A stretch of 64,000 nt of DNA from Atherix ibis (Eukaryota > Arthropoda > Insecta > Diptera > Athericidae), in the NCBI GenBank assembly GCA_958298945.1, contig OY282607.1, positions 31,690,500 to 31,754,499 of the forward strand. Reading direction: 5' to 3'. Of the stretch, positions 1 through 12,027 are shown piece after piece. Position 1 is the stretch's first letter. The number at the start of each line of letters is the position of its first letter. Below the pieces are notes generated by a model. It had not been told where the DNA came from. It saw nothing but the letters and a program-made list of their open reading frames with translations, and did not search any database. Both the position numbers and the translations under genes were made by a program.

Positions 1-577
1 TAAGTAAGTTGAAATAAAAATTTTTTTTTAATATTTGGATTTTTTGCTAATTAGTTCTGTACACATCCAGATATACACGGAATCTGGTTGACAAGGGTAA
101 TGGAAAATTTAATTTAATTCTATTATGTTGGGGACCTAATCAAGGATCAGCAATTCATGATCATGCTGATTCGCATTGTTTCATGAAAATGCTGAATGGA
201 TCCTTGACAGAGACACGATATTGTATGCCGGAAGATCTTATCTGCACTAAAAATGATTCTACAGTACACATTGGATCGTCAGGAGAAGAATTGGCTATGA
301 AAGTAAAGGGAACGATGACCCTCAATCTGAATGAAGTGTCCTATATAAATGGTAAAGTAATTCTTATTTATTATTAAATTAAATTCAAACTTAATTTTTC
401 TATTTTGAAGATAATATTGGAGTGCATAGAGTTGAAAATAAAAGCCATACAGAAGGTGCAGTTTCATTGCATTTATATTGTCCACCATTTGATGAGTGCG
501 CTGTTTATGAGCCAAATTTACGGAAAACATGTCCAGTCACTTTTTACAGTATTAATGGAAAAATTATTCAGGAATAA
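1..577 (+). CDS. CDO1: Cysteine dioxygenase copy 1 (5' cut by window edge)
   Basis: Iron-dependent cytosolic enzyme that oxidises L-cysteine to cysteine sulfinate. Only the last 3 bases of exon 1 (1-3, before donor GTAAGT), exon 2 (71-351) and exon 3 (411-577, stop TAA 575-577) are in the window. The exons join in frame with no stop. Seen: YTRNLVD with the substrate-carboxylate Arg, iron ligands in HDHADSHC and in GVHRVEN, the cofactor Cys in SHCF, and the cofactor Tyr in LHLYCPP. Exon 2 is one codon longer than in copies 2-4 (LICTKND region), and the 3' end codes Q-E before the stop. It is clearly diverged from copies 2-4 and its 3' flank shares no obvious sequence with theirs, so it is an older duplicate. 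Likely functional; exon 1 and promoter cannot be judged. Confidence 0.93.
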
Positions 578-2974
578 AATTTTACAAAAATTAATATATA
601 TTTTTTTTTTAAAACATCTTTTTTTCTCTAAGATTATTTAATTAATTAGTATTTACAACAACAACAAAAATCTATTTTTGAATATAATTCTGATAATATT
701 ATTGTGAAAAAAGGAATGATAATTATAGACATTTTAAATAAATATTAAATAAAAACTTATTTATAAGTTACTATTGATTTGATTAAAATAGTAAATTTGG
801 AAATTACAAAACAATATACTAAAAATGAGTTTTTGCAGGAATTTAAAATCGTGTCACTGGCAAGGACTTTAAACATATTTTTTATGTAATTACAGTAGCA
901 GAAATTCAAAAATTTATTTATTATAGTATCCTTATATAAATGTTCTCATTCGATTTTCTATTCTTAAATAAAAAACGACATCAGAGATTATCGAATATAT
1001 GCTTATGGAAAGTACAGTTCAATAAAGTACATTTTAAGTTTTGATTTTGATAAAATTTTTATTTTAATATGTTGAACAAATTTTGCCATTAAGCATGAAA
1101 TATAATATTGATTAAATGGCTACTGTGAGACTTTTCGCAGGACTCAAACATTGTTGGTGTAATTTTTGACGATTTTTTAGAATATTTGGATCTGTAATTC
1201 GGCCATAACTCGGCGGGTTATTGCAGCTAAAGGTGACGTCACACAGTATTAAAATCGATCGTACGAACTGTGTTCAGCCCAAGTTAAGTCGTACGAACTC
1301 TGTTGAGTTGAGTTTTTGTTTTGTTTATTTGTTGTTGTTAATTAGTGTTAAGAATAAAATTTTGTTTTTTATTTTTATTAATACGCTGGTATATATATTC
1401 TCTCATATGAAATTTAAAAAATCCGAAAATAATCATCAATGTAGTTTACACGGAAACTTTACTATGACGTTTCCATATATTTTAACAGCCGTACGAGGTT
1501 CGATGACGCAGGGCTCGTATACACCAAGCGAGAAATAAGTCCAATTACTGAAAAAAATTGTTCGAAAAATCAACATTCAAAGCTTGATATTCCAGCATTT
1601 AATGATCAGTTATCCAATTCATAACGTAAAATGGTAAATAAAAAAATAAAAAAATGTTATCTTCGATGGCATATATGCTTAGCAACTGCAAAATAATAGG
1701 GCTGTACTTGCCAAATCATGACATGAAAAACCCTTTAATTGGCAAGCTTTTACGAAGTCCAAAAACAAACAAATTTCAACGTAATTCAACAAGGTTTCAA
1801 CGCATTTTTACCTATTCCAGATTTTTAAATGCTCTAAAGTTTGAGTATTTGCTATAAATAATATTATATTTTATGCAAAATAGCAAGATTTAAGCAATAT
1901 GATTAAATAAAATTCTCAATAAATTTGAATTATTAATTTGCTTATTTTAAGTTTTCTTTTGAAAGTGCAAATAAAATAATCCAATTTATTTTTCTCTGAA
2001 TTGTTTCTTTTTTAAAGTAAACATAAATTTTTTTAATAAAAACTAGTCATAAAAAGATGCAGAATTTATTTCTGATTAAAAAATCTACAAAGCTTGTTAA
2101 TATATATTTTAAAAATTTAACAAATTTTTTAGTGCGATTTTATTTTATTATTCTTTGAATTATTACAATAGGCTTTAGATACTAATTTTTCGTATAAAAT
2201 TTCCTTCAGCGATAGGAAAAGCCATTATATGGTTTCAACAAAAGTTCTAAAAATAAAATTAAATAAAAATTTTATCAAAATGTGAATTTAAAGTATATTT
2301 TATTTAACTTTAATTTCCAAAGCACGCATTGGATAATACTGTAGTTGCCCAAATTTTGAATTTCTAGTAGTTCATTGCCATACCAAAAATTATTGTATTT
2401 TCCTTTTTATATTTTTACTTAGTTCATTTTAAAGTGATCTTAATTTTATATTTTTGTCAACGCATAAACCACTAATAAGAAATATTAGAGAGAAACTATC
2501 AATTTTCTCATAAATAACAGCCATTTTGCAAAAAAAATTGAAATTAAAAAAAATTTTGGTTTGTTCTTAATAAAACTATTAAATAGTCTAATTTTTTCTA
2601 AAAGTTCTGGGAATTAACATTGAAAAATGTTACAATCTATTCGGGGAATCCCATTTTTGAGCTAACATCAGCGTTAAGCACAAATTCGTATTCAGAATGG
2701 TAATTTGTCTATATTTTTGCATAATACTATGTACACACATACACAGTGGTCAGTGAAAGTCATATTTTAAAATTTCGTTACACTATCTTTTACTAATATA
2801 GTATAAGAGTACAAACACATAGTATGATACAATTTCAAATGTTCCTAATACAATTATGAACTCGTACGAACATAATTTCACAAACAAAAGAGGCTTGGAG
2901 AATATATAAGTATATGTGTGTTGGTGTATTACTATAGAATATTTTTGGAGGTGTAGATTTTTTTTAACATAAAC
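578..2974. other. AT-rich intergenic stretch between CDO copies 1 and 2
   Basis: No convincing gene. Mostly A/T runs and short random ORFs. A less AT-rich island at about 1,100-1,860 is described separately. CACAGTGGTCAGTGAAAG near 2,741 resembles a Tc1-type transposon end, but no partner end was found. Confidence 0.6.
1100..1860 (+). other. Unidentified island, possible degraded mobile element
   Basis: This stretch is less AT-rich than its surroundings, has a CG-containing segment (AACTCGGCGGG) and twice contains a near-copy of the motif CGTACGAACT(G/C)TGTT. Two short ORFs (1,221-1,538 and 1,654-1,857) have no family I recognise. It may be the 5' part of an old DNA transposon or a gene relic; no termini were found. 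Confidence 0.25.
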
Positions 2975-3371
2975 ACACTTTACATCACCTATAATCCACA
3001 TTTAGGGTTATTTTTTGCATTTTCTTCCTAAAATTATATTTAGAAATATGGAATTATTTGTTAAAAATATTTTTTTTTTTTTTTGTTCACTTGTTTTTAT
3101 CGGAATTTTTTTTCGTATCAAAAGAACACAGAACAAACTAAAATTGCAAGTCTTATTAGAGTCACTTCCCCTAGAAAAGTGTCTGATCGTACATGTCCAG
3201 ACAAACTTTAAAAGCCGAGCACTCATTACGGTCAAGGTGAATTAAACGGAGATATTTTTCGGTGGTATATTAGTCAGCACAGATATCGAATGTTTCTTCC
3301 CCATTGGACTACATGGCATACATAGAATTTTTCTATTGGAAAATATTACTCATTTGAACTCCACCAGCCTC

Positions 3372-3379
3372 TATAAAAG
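3372..3379 (+). promoter_or_regulatory. TATA box of CDO copy 2
   Basis: TATAAAAG lies 251 bp before the start codon. A TCAAAC initiator-like site sits 31 bp downstream at 3,403. The proximal sequence (3,171-3,630) is conserved in all three units, with a few differences in unit C. Confidence 0.65.
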
Positions 3380-3629
3380 AAAACGGCTTCATAGATTTTC
3401 TATCAAACGAATATCTGATCCAGACAAGATCACATTCAAAATATCTACACTAAATAAATATATTTAAAAAATATTAATAATATTAAATAAAATTATTAAA
3501 AAAATTTTAAAACCAATTAAAAAAGATTTGAAAAAAATAGAAATTGAATTTTTTTAAGAAGAAAATTTACTTTCAAATTGAATAATTTTACATTTTACAA
3601 TAACGATTTACAAATTTTTGAATAAAATA

Positions 3630-4441
3630 ATGGATTGCTGTCAAGAAACTTATTTACGAGAGATGACACGATGTTACAAGTGTTTGACAAAACCCTTAAC
3701 GACTGGTCCTCAAATAAATTCCTTGGAGGATCTTATCAAGGAACTTCATTTGGCATTTGAAACTACTTATGTAAATATTGAATTGGTCAATCATATTATG
3801 CTGGCCTACAAATCAAATGAGGATGATTGGAAAACATTTGCAAAATTCGATCCACTTAAGTAAGTTGAAATAAAATTGTTTTTTTTAATGTTTGGATTTT
3901 TTGTTAATAAGTTCTGTACACACCCAGATATACACGGAATCTTGTTGATAAGGGCAATGGAAAATTCAACTTAATCCTATTGTGTTGGGGACCTGAGCAA
4001 GGATCAGCAATTCATGATCATGCAGATTCGCATTGTTTCATGAAAATGCTGAGCGGATCCTTGACGGAAACAAGATACGAAATGCCAGAAAATGTTTGCA
4101 CCAAAAACGACCCAACAGCACATATTGGATCTGCAGGGAATGGAAAGAATATGGAAGTGATTAGCACGATGACACTCAACACTGACGAAGTATCCTATAT
4201 AAATGGTAATTAAAAACACGATCACCTTTTTATAGATGGATTTTTATTATAAAAACTACTTTTAATATTTCTCCCAGATAACATTGGACTACATAGAGTT
4301 GGTAATAGGAGCCCTGTCCAAGGTGCAGTTTCCTTGCATTTATACTGTCCACCATTTGATGAGTGCGCTGTTTATGAATCGAATTCACGCAAAACATGTT
4401 CGGTTACTTTTTACAGTATTAATGGGGAAATAGTACAATAG
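3630..4441 (+). CDS. CDO1: Cysteine dioxygenase copy 2
   Basis: Three exons: 3,630-3,859, 3,928-4,205 and 4,278-4,441; introns of 68 and 72 bp have GT-AG ends and the joins keep frame, giving 223 aa (vertebrate CDO is about 200). The start is the ATG of MDCCQETY; it aligns with the start of copy 5, and no ATG lies further upstream in frame. Key residues: Arg80 (YTRNLVD, substrate carboxylate), Fe ligands His106 and His108 (HDHADSHC) and His175 (GLHRV), cofactor pair Cys113 and Tyr192 (LHLYCPPF). All are present, so activity is expected: cysteine plus O2 to cysteine sulfinate. A polyadenylation signal AATAAA is at 4,577. Own TATA promoter, no sign of a 5'UTR intron. Protein identical to copies 3 and 4. 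Confidence 0.96.
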
Positions 4442-5089
4442 CTCCAAAAACTTATTTCCAAAAAATATTTTTATATTAATTTATTGTATTCAATGTGTTC
4501 GCAATTACTTAAAGTGCTGCTGTTCATAATTGTTACTGTTCAAATACGCTTATTTATTTATGGTTAAAGTATTTAAAATAAAATATATTATATAAAAATG
4601 TTTCTTATCTTTAAAATTATTACAGTTTCTTTAAATTATAATAGTTTTCTGATATAAAAGGCTAAAGTAGAAACGTTATTTTTCAGTTAAAAATATATTC
4701 TTCGTCTTAAAGTGAATAATCAAGTGTGGTTTTTATTTAGAGATTGTTATTGGATTCAAATAAGTATTAAATAATATATAATGGACAAATAGAGCCTCAA
4801 TAAATTAATTCTTACTAAAATAGAATTAAAAACGCCGAAATAGTTTCTGTGTATAGAAGAAGCGATATTTGTTTATTTTCCCTATAAATGGACTCTTATT
4901 GCCAAACAAAAAAAATACATAGTTTATAGCTCGATAAAAATTAATGTGATTTAAGACAAAAACTCCAAAGTGTGACTAAATCTCGCTGTTTTAAGACAAT
5001 ATCTTCTTTGTCGTTCAAAGTTAAACAAATCAAATACAATATAATCAAAAAGTAAGGAAATATTTATAAATATTCTCTTAGAAAAATGT

Positions 5090-5975
5090 CTCTGCGGGTA
5101 ATAAAAAATTGTAATATAATTTTATATATTAAATATCGGAATCGGAGCTGGGGATATCCGTGTCAATGAGTAAAAATAAAAAAGGCAAGCGCCGATTCAC
5201 CCATTAACGGGGAACTTTTCCTACACTTGGTAGATGGATTGGGTGCTTCCTGGCATAGAATGATATCGAGTCTAGAGAGGGGTTTTAGCTGTAAAAAATC
5301 CTTCTTTCCATGGGGAACTGTGGCCAAATAAGATGGCAGTTGAGATTACAATTAAGTTCTCCAAACATTCCAAGTGACACTTGCATTTTTAGACTTGGTT
5401 CTCAACTGCATTCGATGCTGAGTTTAAGGTCATGTTGTCATTATCGTCACCAATGAACAAAATTTTCAACTGGGAGAGGAGGGTCTGCACCTCATGTGCC
5501 AATTGTAGTGTCGAACCTGCCGCATCTAATGACCAAATGGCATTTAACATCTTTCAACAAACAGACTGGACTTACAGTGGAATATTTTTTTCCACTCTTT
5601 GGCCTAAAATCGGAAAACCTAGTCTATTGAACAACCATTCCAAAATTTTGGACAAAGAAATTTCTCAGAATACTAATTGGTCATACCGCACTTACCCACG
5701 ATTTCGTCTTCGATAACTAACCTCGTCCTTCATTCCATTCTTCTGGTGTTCAACTCACCATTTTCAATATTTTAAATAAATGCAACATTATCCAGAATTT
5801 TTTTTTGAATAGGACTTCTTCCGTTGTAAAGCCCCTCTAAATCTAAAAATATAATATTTCACTGTAATAGAAAATATGTAGTTAAATAACCTCATAGTCG
5901 TGGTACTACATAATGCCCTCTACCTCTTGTCTTATAGACCTTTCATACAAACAAATAAATAAAAAAGTTATATCA
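5090..5975 (+). repeat. Dispersed repeat, probable LINE 3' end (copy in unit A)
   Basis: Less AT-rich block ending in CATACAAACAAATAAATAAA, an A-rich tail typical of insect non-LTR retrotransposons. Related copies: 13,488-14,373 (unit B), 22,140-22,840 (unit C, 5' part only) and about 35,940-36,375 (independent, with the same CCTCATAGTCGTGGT motif before the tail). No reverse-transcriptase motif survives, so the class is inferred from the tail and the shared 3' end only. Confidence 0.5.
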
Positions 5976-6404
5976 GATATTTTTGTTATCCGAATTCAAT
6001 CGATCCAATTTGTCGTCATCATTTTCTGCAAAATTATTTTTTGTTTTCATTTAAGAAAATTATGGTTTTATTTTGTTTACTTTTTATTATTGATCAAAAT
6101 AAAACATTATTATTAACTAGAATTTTTTTTTGATTTTTAATTACCGTTTATACGAATTTTGAGGATGCTAATAATAATTAAGTTCAAAGCGAACAAAATA
6201 AATTAGAAAATTCGAGTGCAGTAAACTTAAAACCGTAATCGATCACAGTTTCCTTTGATAATATTATTTTTCGACGAATTAACGATAATGAAATAAGCTT
6301 TTTATTAAAATCCATATAAATTCCAATACTAAATAAAAGAAATTAATACTTGCACAGATATATGCGTATTTAAAAGCTAAATATTATACAAAATTTAAAA
6401 TACG

Positions 6405-6600
6405 AGGCAATGCAGAAAAGTAATGAGACCTCATTTCTCATTTTTAATTGTTAATGTTATCCCGTTCAAAGTAGTTCCCTTGGGCAGTTATACATCGACG
6501 AAGAGGTTGTTTCCACTCTTCGTAGCAGTGCTGGAAGGCTTCAACTGAAATCGACTTCAGCTAATTGGTTACACTCCTGTTGTGTCCACACCAGACCCTA
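6405..6600 (-). pseudogene. Mariner transposase C-terminal fragment (unit A)
   Basis: On the minus strand it reads EAFQHCYEEWKQPLRRCI then AQGNYFE, the usual C-terminus of mariner transposases. It is followed outward by an AAAAGTAATGAGACC end resembling a mariner inverted repeat. No catalytic core is attached. Confidence 0.7.
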
Positions 6601-7142
6601 CACTCGTTCAAAAAATTGTGCTTTTGGAATTTTTTTTAATATTTTAAATTTATTTAAACAGAAATTTCAATAAAACATTTCTAAAAGAATAAATTTATTA
6701 TTTTCCTTAAAAAAAATATTTTATGAGATAATAAATAGTTTTTTTTTCTTCAAAAACAGCATTGATTTACGAGTAATTAAAATTCCAAATAAAATCTGCT
6801 TAAGACTTGATAAACCAGCAATTGAATCATGTCCAATAAAAAATCGAATTAAAAACAATTTATATAATTTAAATAATTACAAATGATAATATATTTTGTA
6901 ATATACTTAAGAAAATTAATAAAACTTTAAATAAAACATAGAAAAATATTTAATCAATTTATTTAAATTTTAATTTAGTTTTATTTAATAAATTTTATAA
7001 AAATATCGTATTGGTACTATTTAGAAAATGACTTTAGATAGTCTGCAATTCGTACTTTTCGATTAAAAGCATAAAAATTTGAAATTATTGTAAAAATCGC
7101 TATTATTTATTTTTTAAGTTCTTCAATTATGAAAAGTAGTAA

Positions 7143-7326
7143 TTGACATTTTTCTAACAAAGTTTTGGCGTTTATTTATAAAATAAATAACATAAAAAGT
7201 TATTTTATTCAAAATATCCCCTTTGGCAACTTTCGCCCATCTTTTCGGTAATAAAAGGATACATCGATGGAAAAATTCTGGTTCTTTTAAATCGATCTAT
7301 TTATCAAGCCATTTTTTGGTACTTTT
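7143..7326 (-). pseudogene. Old antisense mariner, C-terminal half (split)
   Basis: The minus strand reads a degraded version of a mori/BmMar-type mariner C-terminus (KKWLDKW-like, then LPKRWAKVAKGD). It ends where the irritans mariner begins. The more N-terminal part of the same element resumes on the other side at 8,600-8,850, so the younger mariner split it. Confidence 0.6.
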
Positions 7327-8600
7327 AAGTTCGGCTGAAAAGTTTATAAGGTTGACGTTTAGATGGCGCCTCTTGCAAAAATCTACTTAATTATCACAAA
7401 GCACCGTCCTTCAAATGATTCTTGTCAAATCGCTCGATTGGTTCGTGAGATATAGCATTTTGAGTGAAGCAACTTTTGTTATTGAAAAAAAAATGGATAA
7501 AGACGAATTTCGTGTATTGATAAAGCATTGCTTTTTAATGAAAAAAAGTACAGTGGAAACCAAAGCATGGTTTGACAAACGTTATCCGGACTCTGCTCCA
7601 GCTATTTCAACTGTGAAATATTGGTTTCGTCAATTTCGAACTGGTCGTACGAGCACAGTTGATGCAGAACGCAGTGGATGCCCAAAAGAGGTGGTTACGG
7701 CAGAAAACATCAAAAAAATCCACAAAATAATTTTAAATGACAGTAAAGTGAAGTTGAGCGAGATAGCTAAGACTCTGAAGATATCGAAAGAGCGTCTTGG
7801 ACATATCGTGCATGAATATTTGGGCATGCGAAAGCTGTGTGCAAAGTGGGTGCCGCGTGAGCTCACTGTGGACCAAAAACAACAACGTGTTGATGATTCT
7901 GAGCAGTGTTTGGAGCTGTTCAAGCGCAATAAACCCGAATTTTTGCGTCGATATGTGACAATGGATGAAACATGGCTCCGTCACTACACTCCAGACTCCA
8001 ATCGGCAGTCGGCAGAGTGGAGAGCGAGCGACGAACCGAATCCAAAGCGCGGAAAGACGCAACAGTCGGCTGGCAAGGTGATGGCGTCTGTATTTTGGGA
8101 TGCGCATGGTATAATATTCATTGACTATCTCCAAAAGGGACAGACGATCAACAGCGAATATTATATAGCGTTATTGGATCGTTTGAAGAAAGAAATCGCT
8201 AAGAAACGGCCTCATTTGAAGAAGAAAAAAGTGTTGTTTCACCAAGACAATGCACCGTGTCACAAGTCGATGAAAACGATGGGTAAACTCAATGAATTGG
8301 GCTACGAATTGCTTCCCCATCCACCGTATTCTCCAGATCTGGCCCCCAGCGACTTTTTCCTGTTTGCAGACCTCAAGAGAATGCTCGCTGGCAAGAAATT
8401 TAAGACCGATTGCCGAAACTGAGGCCTATTTTGAGGCAAAACCGAAAGAGTACTATAAAAATGGTATCGAAAAGTTGGAAGATCGCTATAATCGCTGTAT
8501 CGCCCTCGAAGGCAACTATGTTGAATAATAAAAATGAATTTCGCAAAAAAAAATATTTTTCCTGTGTTATCTTATAAACTTTTCAGTTATGAGAACTAAA
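7327..8600 (+). mobile_element. Irritans-type mariner (unit A), about 1.27 kb
   Basis: Inverted ends share CTGAAAAGTTTATAAG (left at 7,335; reverse complement at 8,571-8,586) next to TA dinucleotides; exact outer ends are uncertain by a few bases. Encloses a transposase resembling Himar1. Inserted into an older antisense mariner. Carried in the tandem unit, so its twin is at 15,726-16,999. Confidence 0.85.
7493..8528 (+). pseudogene. Irritans mariner transposase, frameshifted (unit A)
   Basis: Cut-and-paste DNA transposase. The start is taken at the ATG of MDKDEFRV, as in the family; an in-frame ATG at 7,415 only adds unrelated residues. Two N-terminal helix-turn-helix regions, then the DD34D catalytic core: Asp in VTMDETW, Asp in HQDNAPCH, and Asp in the YSPDLAPSD block, where the final Asp is expected. 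Reading stops at 8,420-8,422 after KKFKTD because bases are missing; the C-terminus (IAETEAYFEAKPKEYY) continues in another frame to 8,528. All three catalytic Asp precede the break, but the last part of the C-terminus is lost, so activity is unlikely. Confidence 0.9.
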
Positions 8601-8860
8601 CGGCACTCCAGAAAGAGCCGAGTGCGCATGGACCACAACAAATGGATGGAAATCTAAAGGAGCAATTAATGGCAAAAACGGCGGATGCGGAAAGATTTCC
8701 CCATTTTAATCCTTCCAAATATTTCTGGATCGTTATTGTGTAGCAGAATCAGATTGTCACGGTTCCATTCTGGCCGCTTTTCCTTCAAACCCTGATTCAA
8801 TCTTATTAACTATAATCCAGAAATATCTGTCCGTATTGGAACATAAGGACTTGTCCTTCT
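8600..8860 (-). pseudogene. Old antisense mariner, core half (split)
   Basis: The minus strand reads RPEWNRDNLILLHNN then ERIKWG-like residues, a decayed form of the LLHDNARPH catalytic block and downstream region of mori/maT-type mariners. It abuts the irritans mariner and continues the fragment at 7,143-7,326. Asp-to-Asn and other changes show it is dead. Confidence 0.55.
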
Positions 8861-8899
8861 TCATTAGAAATGGTCACTTAGAAATAATCCATAGTTTAA

Positions 8900-10385
8900 G
8901 AGCATTGGAATCACCCACAACCGTCCAAGTTTAAACAGAAAAATTCCAACATAGACAGATATTTTAGCTATTAATAGCATGTAAATGAGTGAAAATAATA
9001 AATATTTATTCAAAAAATAATTTAAGAAAAGAGCAACTGTATCTAAATTGTAGATAAAATAATAGATTGAGTCATGTTCTTGTGATAAAAATCCAAATAA
9101 ACTTTTTTTATGCTGCCATAGTGAACTATTCTACATGTCCGAACGGAATTGTTTCTGTTATTATTCTCTGAGTAGTCTGGGTTCCCCGTGATTGATTGAA
9201 AGAATTCCGAGTGAGAGGATTGTTGGATGCATAAATTTGACACACAAATTATTGGAAATTAAAAAAAGAAAAGTTTAGAATAAACAACAAATTATTATAA
9301 GAATCAGGTGGTTCCGTCGAATGCACACCCCGCAGCGGAGATGTGTTCAGGTGCGTTTTATCATGTTTCACAAAACCTACACAAAGTTTCAAGTTACAGC
9401 TTGAAAGCGATAGTAAACGTTGCCGTACACACGTACTCGGTCAAATTATTTTTATCTTCAATTGCAGAGAGGAATAAAATTTAATAGTTTCCTAAAAAAA
9501 AGCTTCTCTGATAATATTCTTGAGAATCGTACGATACACATATATTTTTGAGAACACTTCCATAAATATCTAATTAACAAGAATCATCTTGATTTGAAAA
9601 CTCCTCGTCGATATTGTTTATTTGTAAATTATTTTTGTTTTTCTATTAGAAATCAAGTTCAAGAGTGTTTGCTTGCATGCATACTTTGATAGTAGCCACA
9701 AGAAAATAAGGTAATTTAATGAAAGATTAAAAATTTCTCAATAATTTTACTTTTTTCTGGATTTAGATGTTCGTACACGTACGCACTTGTACATTGGTGT
9801 ATGTTTAAAAATATTTATTGTACTAAAATATCAGAAATTGTTTTTAAAGAAAATGTCATTTTTTTGCATGTTTTATCAAAAAAAAATTAATACTTTTATT
9901 ATTAGAAATTTAGGGTTTTTCGTTTTAATCATTTAAAAATACTAGTAACGGATAACATGATATTATGATATTTTTATATATCTAATTGCGTATAATTCAC
10001 CAATCCAATTACATTGTTTTAAAAATAATACATTTTTGAAGGCTATAAAATTTTAAAAACAAATTTGTACATACTCGTACATACAGTTTCATGTTATAGA
10101 ATTAGAAAATATCCAACTTTTATTCCATATTAAAGAAATGTTACATACAAATTAATTAAAATATTTTACAATTTATAATTGATTATTCTCTAATTTACGT
10201 ACTCGTATACGGGAGGAATTTAAAATATCGTGATTGGTCTTGGTTTTTTGTACGAGTACATTAAAGTTTCTTGGTCTAGCGCGATCCGGTAATAAATCCA
10301 GAATCCTCGATTATTGATATTTTATAGAACATTTTATGATGTTCAGTTCTCAAAAATCGTATCCAATTAATTTACTCTTTCAAAA
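8900..10385. other. AT-rich spacer of unit A
   Basis: No gene seen. The first 950 bp are shared with unit C (23,260-24,210), so they belonged to the ancestral unit. Contains several short copies of GTAC-rich motifs (CGTACACGTACGCAC, TACTCGTAC). The twin in unit B is 17,300-18,785. Confidence 0.5.
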
Positions 10386-11300
10386 TCACATCCTCAAGAG
10401 GCTTAGTTAAAGTTGCATTCTCTCGTTTCATTTCATTTACAGGTGTTTTCAATGAGAGTAATATGTGTTTTTTTAAAAATAAAACAAAACAAAAATGTAT
10501 CAGAGCAAAATTTAGTATTTTATTTTGAACTATAATCGATGCAATTATCTTTTGAAAATAACGTCATTCAAATGGCGGAATCTGATTTTGTAGAACCAAA
10601 TACGATGGTTCCAATTTTTGACCACCTTGTGCAATAAATCCGTCCTTATTTCGCATATTTAGCGTTCACTATTCAATTTTAATGTATTAATGGTAGCTGA
10701 TTTATTGGCATAGACCAATGACTTGAAATAATCCTACAAGAAGAACTCTAAAGGTGTTAAATCACAACTTCTTGGAGACCATCTGCATTTCTTGAAATTA
10801 TTGACTCGCCAAAATTCTCTCGCAACAAATCGATTTTGGCATGGGTTGTGTGGCACGTAGCGCCATCTTGTTAAGACCACGTGTTTGTTAAATTAATATC
10901 TTCCAAAATCAGACCAAAAAAAGTTCATTATGATTGATCTGTATCATTTACTATTGATAGTAAAGAAAAGAATAATGACAGATGATGGTACTGTGCCAGA
11001 AACCAAACCAAACGGTTACTTTTTCGCAATGTAAAGGTTCCTCGTAAATAGTTTGTGGTTTGGATTCAGCCCAGTAATGACAATTTTGCTTATACACTAA
11101 TCCAGAGACATGAAAATGTACCCCCATCTAAGAAGATGATTTTCTTGGAAAAATCAACATCATTTTTAAGTTGCTTCCAGAGCAAAATCGTCAAATTCAC
11201 GATGTTTGCGTTGGTCCAACGACTTCAATTCTTGTGTGATAACAATTTTGGAAGGATTTAAGTTATACCATTTTGTTGTGGTAGACAGTCTCAAATGTGG
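10386..11300 (-). pseudogene. DDE (Tc1/mariner-like) transposase relic (unit A)
   Basis: The minus strand reads, with many stops and shifts, HFHVSGLVYKQNCHYWAE, then EEPLHCEKVTVWFGFW. This is a decayed form of the DDE_3-type transposase block common in insect genomes (usual form HFHLSG..NKQN.RYWA). The region on + at 11,055-11,261 is only its shadow. Present also at 18,785-19,700 in unit B, absent from unit C. A cognate 3' catalytic block is at 58,388-58,666. Confidence 0.65.
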
Positions 11301-11769
11301 ATAACGCCTTGAAATTAATAAATTTGGGTGCTAATCAACACTTGCCTAAACGGCAGCAATATTATCGACACTTATCACCTATAATTCACATTTAGGGTTA
11401 TTTTTTTTTACATTTTCTTTCTGCAACTATATTTAGAAATATGAAATTAATTGTTAAAAAAATATTTTCTTTTTTTTTTGTTCACTTGTTTTTATCGGAA
11501 TTTTTTTTGTTTGTTTCAAAAGAACACAGAATACACCGAAATTGCGAATATTATTAGCGCCACTTCCACTAGAAAAGTGTCTGATCGTACATGTCCAGAC
11601 AAACTTTAAAAGCCGAGCACTCATTACGGTCAAGGTGAATTAAACGGAGATATTTTTCGGTGGTATATTAGTCAGCACAGATATCGAATGTTTCTTCCCC
11701 ATTGGACTACATGGCATACATAGAATTTTTCTATTGGAAAATATTACTCATTTGAACTCCACCAGCCTC

Positions 11770-11777
11770 TATAAAAG
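11770..11777 (+). promoter_or_regulatory. TATA box of CDO copy 3
   Basis: TATAAAAG, same context and spacing as in unit A. Confidence 0.65.
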
Positions 11778-12027
11778 AAAACGGCTTCATAGATTTTCTA
11801 TCAAACGAATATCTGATCCAGACAAGATCACATTCAAAATATCTACACTAAATAAATATATTTAAAAAATATTAATAATATTAAATAAAATTATTAAAAA
11901 AATTTTAAAACCAATTAAAAAAGATTTGAAAAAAATAGAAATTGAATTTTTTTAAGAAGAAAATTTACTTTCAAATTGAATAATTTTACATTTTACAATA
12001 ACGATTTACAAATTTTTGAATAAAATA

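Larger units (their letters stand above)
3171..11568. repeat. 8.4 kb tandem repeat unit A (carries CDO copy 2)
   Basis: Matches 11,569-19,964 at a constant offset of 8,398-8,399 bp with only scattered single-base and A/T-run differences (for example C at 7,796 versus G at 16,195). Left of 3,171 the match continues for about 200 bp, but at visibly lower identity. This places the recombination joint near 3,171. Contents in order: TATA promoter, CDO gene, dispersed repeat, antisense mariner scrap, nested mariners, antisense DDE-transposase relic. Confidence 0.95.

Noticed and set aside
3618..3629. Upstream extension of CDO copy 2 from a TTG (MNKI...)
   Set aside because: It needs a non-ATG start; the ATG at 3,630 aligns with the start of copy 5. 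The same applies at 12,016 and 20,412.
7630..8134. Minus-strand ORFs of 99 and 133 codons inside the mariner (and at 16,029-16,533)
   Set aside because: They are antisense shadows of the transposase; no family signature.
11055..11261. Plus-strand 68-codon ORF in units A and B
   Set aside because: It is the antisense of a recognisable DDE-transposase relic; its duplication merely follows the tandem unit.
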